Shown: in pieces, positions 40,952-48,822 of the stretch | Position numbering within the stretch: the stretch's first letter is position 1 | Layout of the letters: each line of letters starts with the position of its first letter | Assembly (NCBI GenBank): GCA_029261875.1 | Contig: JAJDAL010000033.1 | Span: 1 to 64,000 of the forward strand | DNA from: Deltaproteobacteria bacterium | GTDB lineage: Bacteria > Myxococcota_A > UBA9160 > JAJDAL01 | Direction: 5' to 3' | DNA length: 64,000 nt | Program-made: the position numbers and the translations under genes | Notes under the pieces: generated by a model | Databases searched by the model: none | What the model saw: only the letters and a program-made list of their open reading frames with translations | Told to the model about the DNA's origin: nothing

Positions 40952-41416
40952 ATGCGTGTACTAGCCAGTCCGACTGCATTGCGTACGGTGATTGCTCTTT
41001 GCGCCTTGAGCCTTATGGCCTGCGATCCCGAGTGAACGCTCCAGACGTACGAAGGCGATCCCATTGGAGCGTACGGATCCATGTATCCCGGCGATGGACA
41101 GGAGCATTGGTCCAGTATTTCTTTCGATGGCTTTCACACGGTCAGCATGGGATTTCTCGTCAGGCCCGGAGAGTCCTACCGCATGGCGACCTTCGAAGCC
41201 TACAGTAGCGGCCTCACGCTTCTCGGCTGGAAGCTTCTCCCGAACGGAGAAGGAGTCGGAACGTTCTCTTGTCCCGCCGGCGGCGACCCGTGCACGTTCT
41301 TCTTGCCTTTCGTATTGCGCCCGGGCATCGGAGAGAACACAGGGTGGTATTGGTTCTCCTTCGAACGGTTGTCCCCTCAAGTAACCGACTACCGGTGGAT
41401 TCTCTTCGATAGCTAG
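40952..41416 (+). pseudogene. small lipoprotein gene interrupted by an in-frame TGA
   Basis: From the ATG at 40952 the frame encodes a signal peptide with lipobox (VIALCALSLMAC, Cys at residue 24), then Asp-Pro-Glu and TGA at 41033-41035. The same frame continues open as a plausible 126-residue domain (YEGDPIGAYG, MGFLVRPGESYRMATFEAY, FSCPAGGDPCTFFLPFVL, WYWFSFERLSPQVTDY) to TAG at 41416. Without the stop this would be a normal 154-residue lipoprotein. It is therefore a nonsense-disrupted gene, a sequencing error, or a case of readthrough. An ATG at 41081 after the stop would give a cytoplasmic product without its signal and is unlikely to be functional. No family recognised. Confidence 0.6.
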
Positions 41417-41500
41417 CCCGGATCGACTCGAGCCGGCGCGGTTGCGAGGGCGGTTCCGAACGGGGACAATCCGAATCTTTCACGCCCAAAGGAGAACCCC

Positions 41501-41878
41501 GTGCTCGGCTACACCACGATCGGAACCAGTGACATGGATCGCGCCGTCGAATTCTACGATTCGCTGCTCGCATTGATCGGAGCGAAGCAATTGTTCGGGA
41601 TGGATCGAATCAAGTTCTACGGAACTTCCAACGACGCGCCGATGCTCGCCCTCTGTATCCCCTACGACGAAAAACCCCACGACGCCGGCAACGGCTGGAT
41701 GGTCGCAATCCCCGGGGGCTCGAAGGAAGGCGTCGACAAGCTGTACGCCAAGGCGATCGAGCTCGGGGCCGCGGATGACGGAGCTCCCGGCGATCGCATC
41801 CCGAATGTTTTCTACGGTGCCTACGTTCGCGACCTGGACGGCAACAAGCTCTGCTTCATGGACATGAAATTCGGCTGA
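41501..41878 (+). CDS. VOC-family (glyoxalase/bleomycin-resistance fold) protein
   Basis: 125 residues; GTG start with AAAGGAG six bases upstream. One VOC unit: TTIGTSDMDRAVEFYDSLLA at the start and YVRDLDGNKLCFMDMKF at the end, so a dimer should complete the metal site. The family covers glyoxalase I, dioxygenases and antibiotic-binding proteins; the specific activity is not predictable. A 111-bp gap with nothing recognisable separates it from the convergent TauD-like gene. Confidence 0.88.
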   Translation: MLGYTTIGTSDMDRAVEFYDSLLALIGAKQLFGMDRIKFYGTSNDAPMLALCIPYDEKPHDAGNGWMVAIPGGSKEGVDKLYAKAIELGAADDGAPGDRIPNVFYGAYVRDLDGNKLCFMDMKFG

Positions 41879-41989
41879 GGCCGTGGGTCGAGAGACGGGC
41901 GCGGACCGGGGCGGATCTAGAGCGAAAATTTCAGGCAGTGATTCCGTCGCGGCGAACCCGAGCCGGGATCGAATCCGAACGGACTTGAA

Positions 41990-43009
41990 CTAGTTCACCC
42001 GCAATCGGCTGGCCGAGCGATTGCGCGTCCAATCCGAATGCGAATTCTGGAAGTAATCCGGACGCTGGTTCAAAACCCGGGTTTCCAACCAGAGTCGCTT
42101 GAGATGACGGACCGAACTCGCGCGCCGGTCATCCCGATACGCGGTGCGCCCGTGCATGACGTGGTAGTTGTTGATGAACTGCATGTCGCCGGGAGCGAGC
42201 TCCATCGCCACGTGATGCTGCGGATCGTCCGCCAGCTCGACCACACGCGCCAAACCGCGCTTTGCGGCTTCCGTAAGCCGCGGGGCATCGGGGTGCCGTT
42301 GCGACGCCAACGTGTAGGGCGGAATGCAGCGAACGAAGAGCCGCCCGTCGCAAGCCGTAAAGATCGGCACCGTATACCAGCCCTTGCCGCCCTCGGGTTG
42401 CTCGCCGCGAAAATCGAAGGGCTGGGGTTGATAGAGCTCCGCGGCGAGCTCCGGCGATTCGCGCACGAGTCGATTGTGAATCGAAACGGAATTGGCCACG
42501 GTCGAGAGCCCGCCCGCGATCCCGTTCTGGAGACAAAGCAATCCCACGAGATCCGAACCGTCCGTGTGAAACGGAAGTGCGATTCCACCGAGTTCGTTGC
42601 CGCGCGCTTCCGGATCGTCCGCGGCCCTGCCCTGGTCGGTCACGTCCCCCAACATATGACCGTGCTTGTTCTGGGCCCAGGGCGTTCCGAGGTGCATGCC
42701 GATGCCCCAGTAGAGCATCTCCATTTCAGTTTGGTCGTAGCGCGCGCGGTCGATGCCGCGCAGACGCACGAAGCCGCGCCCGTTGATGAGTTCGTTCTCG
42801 ATGCGCGCCAGCCGCGACGCCAACCCTTCGAGGGGAAAATCCGCGCGCGAGATATCGAGGACGTCGTTCGATATCGCGAGCGCGTGGCGCAACGCCGCAT
42901 CGAGTTCCTTGGTCTCGCTCTCGCTCAGCACTTCGGTCCACAGCGATTCGTCGGAAACATCGTCCGCGGTCCATTCGCATTGCGCCTCGAGGATCTCGGG
43001 TTTCGTCAT
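41990..43009 (-). CDS. TauD/TfdA-like 2-oxoglutarate dioxygenase
   Basis: 339-residue Fe(II)/2OG dioxygenase. The metal triad is HTD in LPFHTDGSDLVGLLCL (about residue 148) and the distal His in NNYHVMHGRTAYRDD (about 286); the Arg of SVRHLKRLWLE (about 306) should bind 2-oxoglutarate. The WGIGMHLGTPWAQN segment is the usual conserved Gly/Pro turn. The ATG overlaps the amidohydrolase stop as ATGA, so the two are one coupled operon. Substrates in the family include taurine, phenoxyacetates and amino-acid derivatives; the neighbour suggests an N-acylated or amino-acid-like compound (inference). Confidence 0.88.
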   Translation of the reverse strand: MTKPEILEAQCEWTADDVSDESLWTEVLSESETKELDAALRHALAISNDVLDISRADFPLEGLASRLARIENELINGRGFVRLRGIDRARYDQTEMEMLYWGIGMHLGTPWAQNKHGHMLGDVTDQGRAADDPEARGNELGGIALPFHTDGSDLVGLLCLQNGIAGGLSTVANSVSIHNRLVRESPELAAELYQPQPFDFRGEQPEGGKGWYTVPIFTACDGRLFVRCIPPYTLASQRHPDAPRLTEAAKRGLARVVELADDPQHHVAMELAPGDMQFINNYHVMHGRTAYRDDRRASSVRHLKRLWLETRVLNQRPDYFQNSHSDWTRNRSASRLRVN

Positions 43010-44775
43010 GATCGTCCCTCATTTCCAATGATCGGATTGGGTTCGGACCGGGCGCCCCGAACCAGCCGTCCCGGCAAGGCGCCCGTGGGTTTTCCATCTC
43101 GATAGGTGATCTCTCCCGACACGATCGTGTACCGGTAGCCGTCGGCTTGCTGGACGAGCCTTGCACCGCCGGCCGGAAGATCGCGCACGATGCTTGGCTC
43201 GTGGAGCTGCATGGCCGCGTAGTCGAAAACGATGACGTCCGCCTTGTAGCCCGGCTCCAAGATGCCGCGGTCGCACAGACCGACGGCGCGCGCAGTGTCG
43301 CGGGTGTGCCATTGAACCACCGTCTCGAGGGGCAAGCGTTCTCCGCGCCCGCGGTCGCGTGCCCAATGCGTCACCATGTGGGTCGTGAAACTCGCGTCGC
43401 AAATCGATCCGAGATGCGCGCCGCCGTCGCCCAGACCCAAGACGGTGTGTTGGTCCTGCATCATTTCGAGACACGCATCGAGCGAACCTTCGGCGTAGTT
43501 CATGAACGGGTAGTAGAGAAAGTTCCGGCCGCCATTTCCGAGCAGGCGATCGTACGCAAAAGCCGCCGCACCGACACCGGCCCGTTCGGCTTGGGCGCCG
43601 ACGCTCTGGCTCGGGTCCTGCTCGTAGTCCGGGGGATCCCCGAGGATGAATGTCTTCTCGAAACGCAGCAGCGCCTTCGCGGCCGGGGACACGCGCCCTT
43701 GCGCCACGTCGTCCAAAATGGCCTGACGCAGCTCCGGTTTGCGAAGGGCTTCGAGCTTTTCTTCGAAAGGCAACTTCCGCACGGCTTGATAGGCGCGGGT
43801 TCCGATGAACGGATTGAGGGTCGCTTCGAAGCTGAGCATCAATCCGACCGGGCGCCCGGCCACCTGAGCCGACAGCGGAATGCCTTCCTCGTTGCCTTTG
43901 TGAATCCACTCCAGCAGTCCGCGCCAATGATCGGGGCTCAGATCCGACTGGGCGAGGGACACGGAAAGCGGGCGCCCGGACGCGCGAGCCAATTTCTCGA
44001 GCAAGGCCAGCTCGGCCTCGCGATCCTTGAAATCGCTAACAAATTGCAGAACGCCGCACTCGGTATCCGCCAACGCGCTCGCAATTCCCAGCAGCTCATC
44101 TTCTGCGGCGGTCAACGACGGTGTCGGCTTGCCATCGCTCGTGCGGTGATTGAGCGTGCGCGAGGAAGAGAATCCGACGGCTCCCGCCCGCAACGCCTCG
44201 CGGGCAATCTCGGCCATCCGCGCGATGTCTTCGGGTGTGGCCTTCTCGAGGTTGGCACCTCGCTCGCCCATTACGTAAACGCGCAGCGGACCGTGGGGAA
44301 GCTGCACGGCGAGATCGATGTCGTGGGGTTTCGCCTCGATGGCCGCGAGAAACTCGGGGAACGTCTCCCAATCCCAAGACAACCCCTCGGTGAGGACAAC
44401 GCCGGGGATGTCCTCGACCCCCTCCATCAATCGAACCAACCTGTCGCGGTCTTCGGAACGGCACGGTGCGAAGCCGACACCACAATTTCCGGTCACGACG
44501 GTCGTCACGCCGTGCCAACTCGAAGGCGTCAGACGCTCATCCCAGGTCGCTTGCCCGTCGTAGTGGGTATGGATGTCGACGAAGCCCGGCGCAACGATCA
44601 AACCCGCGGCATCGATCTCGGTCGTGCCCTTGCCCGCAACCTCCCCCACACACGCAATTCGCCCGGCTCGAATCGCAACATCCGCCAACACCGGCGTTCC
44701 GCCCCGGCCATCGATCAGCGTGCCGCCGCGGATGACCAGATCGAAATCGTCCGTTCCGTGACTCGCGTCGGGCAT
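43006..44775 (-). CDS. D-aminoacylase-like amidohydrolase
   Basis: 589 residues; the start at 44775 is set by GGAGG seven bases before the ATG, giving the normal start MPDASHGTDDFDLVIRGGTL. Metal motif DIHTHYDGQ (about residue 70), VVTGNCGVGFAPC (about 95), and FVSDFKD plus GLGDGGAHLG (about 440) match N-acyl-D-amino-acid deacylases and related dihydroorotase-like enzymes. Full length. It is coupled to the TauD-like gene and divergent from the TetR regulator 114 bp away, whose operator lies in the shared region. Confidence 0.87.
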   Translation of the reverse strand: MPDASHGTDDFDLVIRGGTLIDGRGGTPVLADVAIRAGRIACVGEVAGKGTTEIDAAGLIVAPGFVDIHTHYDGQATWDERLTPSSWHGVTTVVTGNCGVGFAPCRSEDRDRLVRLMEGVEDIPGVVLTEGLSWDWETFPEFLAAIEAKPHDIDLAVQLPHGPLRVYVMGERGANLEKATPEDIARMAEIAREALRAGAVGFSSSRTLNHRTSDGKPTPSLTAAEDELLGIASALADTECGVLQFVSDFKDREAELALLEKLARASGRPLSVSLAQSDLSPDHWRGLLEWIHKGNEEGIPLSAQVAGRPVGLMLSFEATLNPFIGTRAYQAVRKLPFEEKLEALRKPELRQAILDDVAQGRVSPAAKALLRFEKTFILGDPPDYEQDPSQSVGAQAERAGVGAAAFAYDRLLGNGGRNFLYYPFMNYAEGSLDACLEMMQDQHTVLGLGDGGAHLGSICDASFTTHMVTHWARDRGRGERLPLETVVQWHTRDTARAVGLCDRGILEPGYKADVIVFDYAAMQLHEPSIVRDLPAGGARLVQQADGYRYTIVSGEITYRDGKPTGALPGRLVRGARSEPNPIIGNEGRS

Positions 44776-44854
44776 CCGCGTTCCTCCCACTCCTTGCAGA
44801 GCGATATTGCACGAAACTGCGATCAACGAATGGGGAAGTCGCAAACACTGCCCC

Positions 44855-44891
44855 TTGAGCGCGTGAAACATACTTGCTAAACAGCAAGCAT
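44855..44891 (+). promoter_or_regulatory. TetR promoter with operator overlapping the -10 and start codon
   Basis: -35 TTGAGC (44855-44860), 17-bp spacer, -10 TAAACA (44878-44883), then six bases to the ATG at 44890, leaving no room for a leader. The inverted repeat ATACTTGCT-N4-AGCAAGCAT (44870-44891; one mismatch, inner CTTGCT/AGCAAG perfect) covers the -10 and the start codon. Expected to mediate autorepression and perhaps control of the divergent D-aminoacylase operon. Confidence 0.6.
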
Positions 44892-45555
44892 GCAACTGGA
44901 AGAGTCCGAAAAATTAGCGGTTTCTGAGGAAATCCCCCGGGCAGGGCCGCGGCTCAGTCAACCCGAACGAACGGCTCGCACACGACGACGGCTGCTCGAA
45001 GCCACGCTCGAACTCGTGGCCGAGCGCGGCTACGAACGGACGAGTCTGGCGGCCATCGGTGAGCGCGCGGGCTATAGCCGCGGCGTGGTCAATCACTGCT
45101 TCGGATCGAAGGCCGCCCTGTTGGCCGAACTGGTGGCGTTCATGTTCGGCCGCTGGGACCACGCGCAGCTGCGACCGGCGCTCGAGGGACGCGTGGGGGT
45201 CGAGGCTTTGGTCGCCACGATCAATGCGGTGCGCCGCCAAGCCCACGAAAACCCCGTTGAGCTGCGCGCCTTCTATGCCCTGCTCTTCGAAGGGTTGGGA
45301 CCGATCCCGGAACTTCGACCGCGCTTCGTTGATTTCCATCGTCGCCTGCGCGCAGAGACCGCCCGCTTGATCGCCAAGGGGATTGAAGCCGGCAGCCTGA
45401 GGCCCGAAATCGATGCCGAAGCGCAGGCGGGCCTCTTCGTCGGAGCGTTCCGCGGCGCGATGTACCAGTGGCTGCTCGACCCCGAGGCGGTTGACCTCGA
45501 TTCGCTCCTCGACGAGCAGATTCGCATGATCGAGTGCGCTCTGCGTGCGCCCTAG
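44890..45555 (+). CDS. TetR/AcrR-family transcriptional regulator
   Basis: 221 residues. HTH at about residues 30-75 (TRRRLLEATLELVAERGYER, SLAAIGERAGYSRGVVNHCF), ligand domain after it. The first 25 residues form an acidic extension before the DNA-binding domain. The only plausible start is the ATG at 44890, which has no Shine-Dalgarno sequence and lies six bases after a -10 box, so the mRNA is probably leaderless. Divergent from the D-aminoacylase/TauD operon, its likely target. Confidence 0.92.
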   Translation: MQLEESEKLAVSEEIPRAGPRLSQPERTARTRRRLLEATLELVAERGYERTSLAAIGERAGYSRGVVNHCFGSKAALLAELVAFMFGRWDHAQLRPALEGRVGVEALVATINAVRRQAHENPVELRAFYALLFEGLGPIPELRPRFVDFHRRLRAETARLIAKGIEAGSLRPEIDAEAQAGLFVGAFRGAMYQWLLDPEAVDLDSLLDEQIRMIECALRAP

Positions 45556-45572
45556 TCCGCCGACTCCATGAA

Positions 45573-45908
45573 TTGAATGCTGCGCCAGGAAGTCGCAATT
45601 CGGCCGCGCATTCACGCGCGACTCGGTCTTCGCGCTGCGCAACGCTCGCGAACTCAAAGACCTCTATCTGGCACTGCTCGATTTCGACTTTGGTCGGCCG
45701 GACTTCGACCGGACGTCTTGGATGTGATCTCGCTGTGCAAGGACGTCTGGACTGCAACGAGTCGAGCGTGATCGACATTTTTCAGGAACGCAGCGTGGCG
45801 GCGAGTGAATGGGAACTCACCCTCCAACCCAACCCCAGCGGCTTGCGTCTCGACGAAGTCGACGACATCGAGCTGTGGATCTGCCACCGCTGGCACACCC
45901 GCGACTAA
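45573..45908 (+). pseudogene. decayed 3' end of a larger gene (copy 1)
   Basis: Coding-like sequence switches frame at least twice: TRDSVFALRNARELKDLYLA and LLDFDFGRPDFDRTSW in one frame (to about 45,720), DVISLCKDVWTATSRA in a second, then SSVIDIFQERSVAASEWELT and LRLDEVDDIELWICHRWHTRD (20 of its residues shown elsewhere) in a third, ending TAA at 45908. The final 160 bp are repeated at 49,654-49,813. The parent gene is not in the window. A C-terminus of a large toxin-like (Tc-type) or tail-fibre protein is only a guess from the closing IELW-HRW-TR layout. Confidence 0.6.
45749..45908 (+). repeat. 160-bp direct repeat, copy 1
   Basis: Same length and orientation as 49,654-49,813, no indels, about 20 differences by hand count (roughly 87% identical). 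Encodes the last 51 residues of a lost gene. Together the copies bracket the 3.7-kb tail-collar operon. Confidence 0.85.
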
Positions 45909-46423
45909 CCCCGCTCGGAGCTCGGCCTCTGGGCCGCTGGCTCGAGCGAGGCGTCCCAGCGCATCAAGTGATGAACCCCATCGGTTCGCAGCGTTGCGAA
46001 GCCGAGCCGCTGATAGAGAAGGCGTGCGGGATTGAACGATTCCACGTGCAACGTCAGGGGGAGCGCGCGCGCGCGAGCCTGATTCATCAGATCGTTCATC
46101 AGCGCGGTGCCGAGTCCGCAGCCGCGTTGCTCGGGTAGCAGCGCGATATCGATCAATCGGATCTCGTCGGGACGCGTATCGACGTAGAGTCGTCCGATGG
46201 GTTCGCTCGCGCGCTCGATCAGATCGAAGCGCGCGCCCTCGAACGTCTCCGAATAGAACTTGTGTTGGGCTTCGAATTGCATTTTCAGGAAGGCCGACTT
46301 CTCGGCTTCGGACCAGGGAAGGCGCGCCAGCTCGCTTTCGCGCGTGGTGGCGTAGAGGCGTTCGAGAAAGGCGCGGTCTTCGGATCGAATCGGACGAAAC
46401 GAAAGATCCATCCCGTCTCGCAT
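45905..46423 (-). CDS. GNAT-family N-acetyltransferase
   Basis: 172 residues starting at 46423, where TGATG overlaps the stop of the upstream tail-collar gene. Acetyl-CoA-binding motif A is LLPEQRGCGLGTALMNDLM (about residue 100), with the R/Q-x2-G-x-G/A pattern as RGCGLG; motif B is SFNPARLLYQRLGF. The first 90 residues (FRPIRSEDRAFLERLYATTR) are typical. As last gene of the tail-collar operon it may modify one of those products. From family knowledge GNAT genes often accompany such tail-collar clusters. Its stop overlaps the decayed gene fragment on the other strand. Confidence 0.85.
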   Translation of the reverse strand: MRDGMDLSFRPIRSEDRAFLERLYATTRESELARLPWSEAEKSAFLKMQFEAQHKFYSETFEGARFDLIERASEPIGRLYVDTRPDEIRLIDIALLPEQRGCGLGTALMNDLMNQARARALPLTLHVESFNPARLLYQRLGFATLRTDGVHHLMRWDASLEPAAQRPSSERG

Positions 46424-46947
46424 CAGCTTCTCGACGGAAAGAGTCCCTGCAATGCGATGATGAAGTTCATCGCCAGGTAGGGCTGGCGGTTCTCGTGGGG
46501 GGCGCCGCCGCCCGTGTTCCCCACGACCTCGCTTGCGAGGTTCACCAGATCGTCGGGCGGACCGTAGACCGAATCGTTTTCGGCGGGCGCCGCAAGGATG
46601 ACTTCCGCCGATGGTGTTCCGGTGGTCCCCGGGTCGGTACTCGCCTGCTGTGTGTGAGTATGGGACGGGATCTGGCTGGGGATGAGCGTCACTTCGGGAC
46701 TCCCGATTTTCTCGCCCAGGCTCCGCGGCGTGAGCCCGGGTCCACGCCCGGGGTGCATGGGGAAGCGGCCCTGCAGATTGGGCAGCGCGAGCGTGGTGCG
46801 GCCGTTGCCACCGTAGGTGGTGCCCAGGATCGAGAACAGCGCCGTGAATTGACTGATCGGAAGCAGCTGCCCGTCGCACAACGCCCAGCCGCGCGGTGCG
46901 AAGTTCCCGGCGAAGATTCGGATCTCACCAATGAAGGGGTCAGCCAC
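46423..46947 (-). CDS. phage tail-collar domain protein 3 (MdpB-like)
   Basis: 174 residues. The N-terminal collar domain is FIGEIRIFAGNFAPRGWALC with DGQLLPIS, TTYGGNGRTTLALPNLQGRF and PMHPGRGPGLTP, as in phage tail fibre collars and microcystin-dependent-protein-like bacterial proteins. The middle (about 90-140) has IPSHTHTQ, a His cluster that binds iron in phage fibre tips, and the end is PYLAMNFIIALQGLFPSRS. It is coupled to the GNAT gene by TGATG. Third of three paralogues of exactly 174 residues. No signal peptide; likely a trimeric surface or appendage component, role unknown. Confidence 0.9.
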   Translation of the reverse strand: MADPFIGEIRIFAGNFAPRGWALCDGQLLPISQFTALFSILGTTYGGNGRTTLALPNLQGRFPMHPGRGPGLTPRSLGEKIGSPEVTLIPSQIPSHTHTQQASTDPGTTGTPSAEVILAAPAENDSVYGPPDDLVNLASEVVGNTGGGAPHENRQPYLAMNFIIALQGLFPSRS

Positions 46948-46959
46948 GGTTCAGTCTCC

Positions 46960-47484
46960 TCATTGGCGGGACGGGTAGATTCCGAACAAGGCCACGATGA
47001 AGTGGATCGCCAGAACCGGTGCCATGTTGTTGTGCGATTGGCCAGCGCCGACACTCGACACTGCGGCGGCGTTCATCGCGATCGGTTCCGACCCAGGTAC
47101 ACCGTAGAGCGCCACCCCGCCCGCATCACCGGTAGCCGCGTCCACGGGATTGTCGGCGTTGCTGGTGGAATTCGCGGACGCGCGCAGGGGATGGGAATGA
47201 GCGGGGAGCTGAGTGCTCGTAAGCGTCACCTTCTCGTCTCCGCCCTTGGCGCCGAGGCGTCGCGGGGAAAGTCCCGGTCCCGTGCCCGCGCAGATCGGGA
47301 TGCGGCCGCGCAGATCGGGCAAACCAAAAGTCGTCCTGCCGTCTCCACCGTAGAGGGTTCCGAACAGCGAGAAGAGCGCGTCGTTTTGGCTGACCGCAAC
47401 GAGCTGACCTTCGCAAAACGCCCAGCCGCGCGGCGCAAAGTTCCCCCCAAACATTCTGATCTCACCTACGAACGGTTCGGACAT
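46960..47484 (-). CDS. phage tail-collar domain protein 2 (MdpB-like)
   Basis: 174 residues; start at 47484 with GGAG six bases before the ATG. Collar segments: FVGEIRMFGGNFAPRGWAFC, TLYGGDGRTTFGLPDLRGRI, PICAGTGPGLSPRRLG. The His motif is LPAHSHPL and the C-terminus is LAIHFIVALFGIYPSRQ. The middle (RASANSTSNADNPVDAATGD) is the least conserved part among the three paralogues, as expected for a variable receptor-facing loop. Twelve bases separate it from paralogue 3. Confidence 0.9.
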   Translation of the reverse strand: MSEPFVGEIRMFGGNFAPRGWAFCEGQLVAVSQNDALFSLFGTLYGGDGRTTFGLPDLRGRIPICAGTGPGLSPRRLGAKGGDEKVTLTSTQLPAHSHPLRASANSTSNADNPVDAATGDAGGVALYGVPGSEPIAMNAAAVSSVGAGQSHNNMAPVLAIHFIVALFGIYPSRQ

Positions 47485-47506
47485 GTGGATCTCCGTGAGT
47501 CGGCGC

Positions 47507-48031
47507 TCAGTTGCGCGGCGGGAAGAGTCCCCGGAGCGCAATGACAAAGTTCAGCACCGTGTAGGGCTGTAGGTTGTTGTGCGCCTCACTGGCCCCGGCG
47601 TTCGCCAGTGCCGCCGAGTCCAGGTCGACGAGTTGCGTCGCATCCGCGTAGGCTTCGGGGCCGAAGCGGCGTTGCTTTGCAAGCACGTGGTTCGTCGGGT
47701 CGCTGCTCGTAGCCGCTTCGGCGCTGGCCTTCACGTCGTGGCGGTGGGGGGGGAGCTGGTCCGCAACCAACGTCACCGTCTCCGCACCCCCCTTCTGACC
47801 CAGTTGAAAGCTCCGTCCAAAATCGGAATCCCCCGCGTGGAGCGGACCGCGGCTGCGAAGATCCGGCAGCGCGAAAGTGGTGCGGCCGTCTCCACCATAC
47901 GTAGTACCGAGCAGGGAGTAGAGAGACTGATTCTGGTTGATGGGCAGCATCTGTCCGTCACAAAAGGCCCAGCCCCGGGGCGCAAAGTTGAAGCCCACGA
48001 TTCGGATCTCGGCGAGAAAGGGTTCCGACAT
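47507..48031 (-). CDS. phage tail-collar domain protein 1 (MdpB-like)
   Basis: 174 residues; start at 48031 with GGAG five bases before the ATG. Collar segments: FLAEIRIVGFNFAPRGWAFC, TTYGGDGRTTFALPDLRSRG. The His motif is LPPHRHDVK; the C-terminus is PYTVLNFVIALRGLFPPRN. The middle loop (about 100-140) differs from its paralogues. It follows the Tat-exported DUF6916-like gene by 13 bp and precedes paralogue 2 by 22 bp. Role unknown; homologues occur in triplets in many bacteria. Confidence 0.9.
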   Translation of the reverse strand: MSEPFLAEIRIVGFNFAPRGWAFCDGQMLPINQNQSLYSLLGTTYGGDGRTTFALPDLRSRGPLHAGDSDFGRSFQLGQKGGAETVTLVADQLPPHRHDVKASAEAATSSDPTNHVLAKQRRFGPEAYADATQLVDLDSAALANAGASEAHNNLQPYTVLNFVIALRGLFPPRN

Positions 48032-48044
48032 ACTGGCTCCGCGC

Positions 48045-48461
48045 TCAACCGGCCGCGCAGCTGGCTGCGGAGAGCGGCGCTTGCAGGGTGAAGTGAGCGA
48101 CGAAGTAGTTTCCCGCTGCATCGCTACCGGACGGGATCAGGTAGAGATCCATGGCGGAGTCCGCTTCCGGAGTCACGCGGTACTGGTCCTCGTCGAGAAC
48201 GCGGTCCACGGGACCGCGAAAGACCGCCGTGAACTGTTCGAGGCGCGCTGCCGTGGGGCCGTCTTCGACGCGCACCAGCTCGAGCGTGGGGTGCGGGCCA
48301 TCATCGACGTAGAAGCGCCGATCGACCAGCGCTTCGAAGCGCGCTCGGCTGTAGACGAGGGAATCGCCCTTTGCCGCTCGGCCGCTGAATAGACCGACGG
48401 GCCCGACACCGACGGCGACCAGCGCGAGCGTGCTCGTCTTGAGGAATGTGCGGCGAATCAT
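48045..48461 (-). CDS. Tat-exported DUF6916-like protein
   Basis: 138 residues. A twin-arginine signal MIRRTFLKTSTLALVAVGVG is clear, so the folded protein is exported. The mature part (YSRARFEALVDRRFYVDDGP, FTAVFRGPVDRVLDEDQYRV, MDLYLIPSGSDAAGNYFVAH) is a small beta domain of the kind found in tail-collar clusters (DUF6916 as I recall it). GGAGG lies about ten bases before the ATG. It pairs with the signal-less paralogue encoded just upstream. Confidence 0.75.
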   Translation of the reverse strand: MIRRTFLKTSTLALVAVGVGPVGLFSGRAAKGDSLVYSRARFEALVDRRFYVDDGPHPTLELVRVEDGPTAARLEQFTAVFRGPVDRVLDEDQYRVTPEADSAMDLYLIPSGSDAAGNYFVAHFTLQAPLSAASCAAG

Positions 48462-48486
48462 TCGAGCGGTCCCTCCAGTCTACCGA

Positions 48487-48822
48487 TCACGCGAACACCG
48501 CTTCGTAGCGCGAAAGCGGGTCAGCCGACGAGATTGGAACCAAAAACAGTTCGAGCCGACCGAGTTCCGCGTGGTCGAGCGCGTACTGCCCCTGGGAAAG
48601 TACGGGTGTTGCGGACGCGCTGAATACCAGTGAGAACGGGGCTCGCGAAAGACCGGGCGGTGCCGCCCCGAGCGAATCCACGGACTCGAGTCGAAGATCG
48701 AACTCCCGGTCCGCATCTGCGATTCGAAAAGGATCACCGACGCGGGGCGCAAAGTTTTCGATGCGGAGTTCGGAGAGGCACACCGACGCAACGTCGCCGC
48801 TTGCGTTCGACGCCGCGCTCAT
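48487..48822 (-). CDS. DUF6916-like protein without signal peptide
   Basis: 111 residues starting at 48822 by ATGA overlap with the stop of the PEP-CTERM gene. It contains FAPRVGDPFRIADADREFDL, FSLVFSASATPVLSQGQYAL and LELFLVPISSADPLSRYEAV, the same domain as the Tat-exported neighbour but cytoplasmic or released by a partner. The two may form a heteromer on either side of export. Function unknown. Confidence 0.75.
   Translation of the reverse strand: MSAASNASGDVASVCLSELRIENFAPRVGDPFRIADADREFDLRLESVDSLGAAPPGLSRAPFSLVFSASATPVLSQGQYALDHAELGRLELFLVPISSADPLSRYEAVFA

Noticed and set aside
43147..44880. 577-codon plus-strand frame opposite the D-aminoacylase
   Set aside because: No family features and His/Arg/Gln-rich; the minus strand has the DIHTHYDGQ metal site and proper start.
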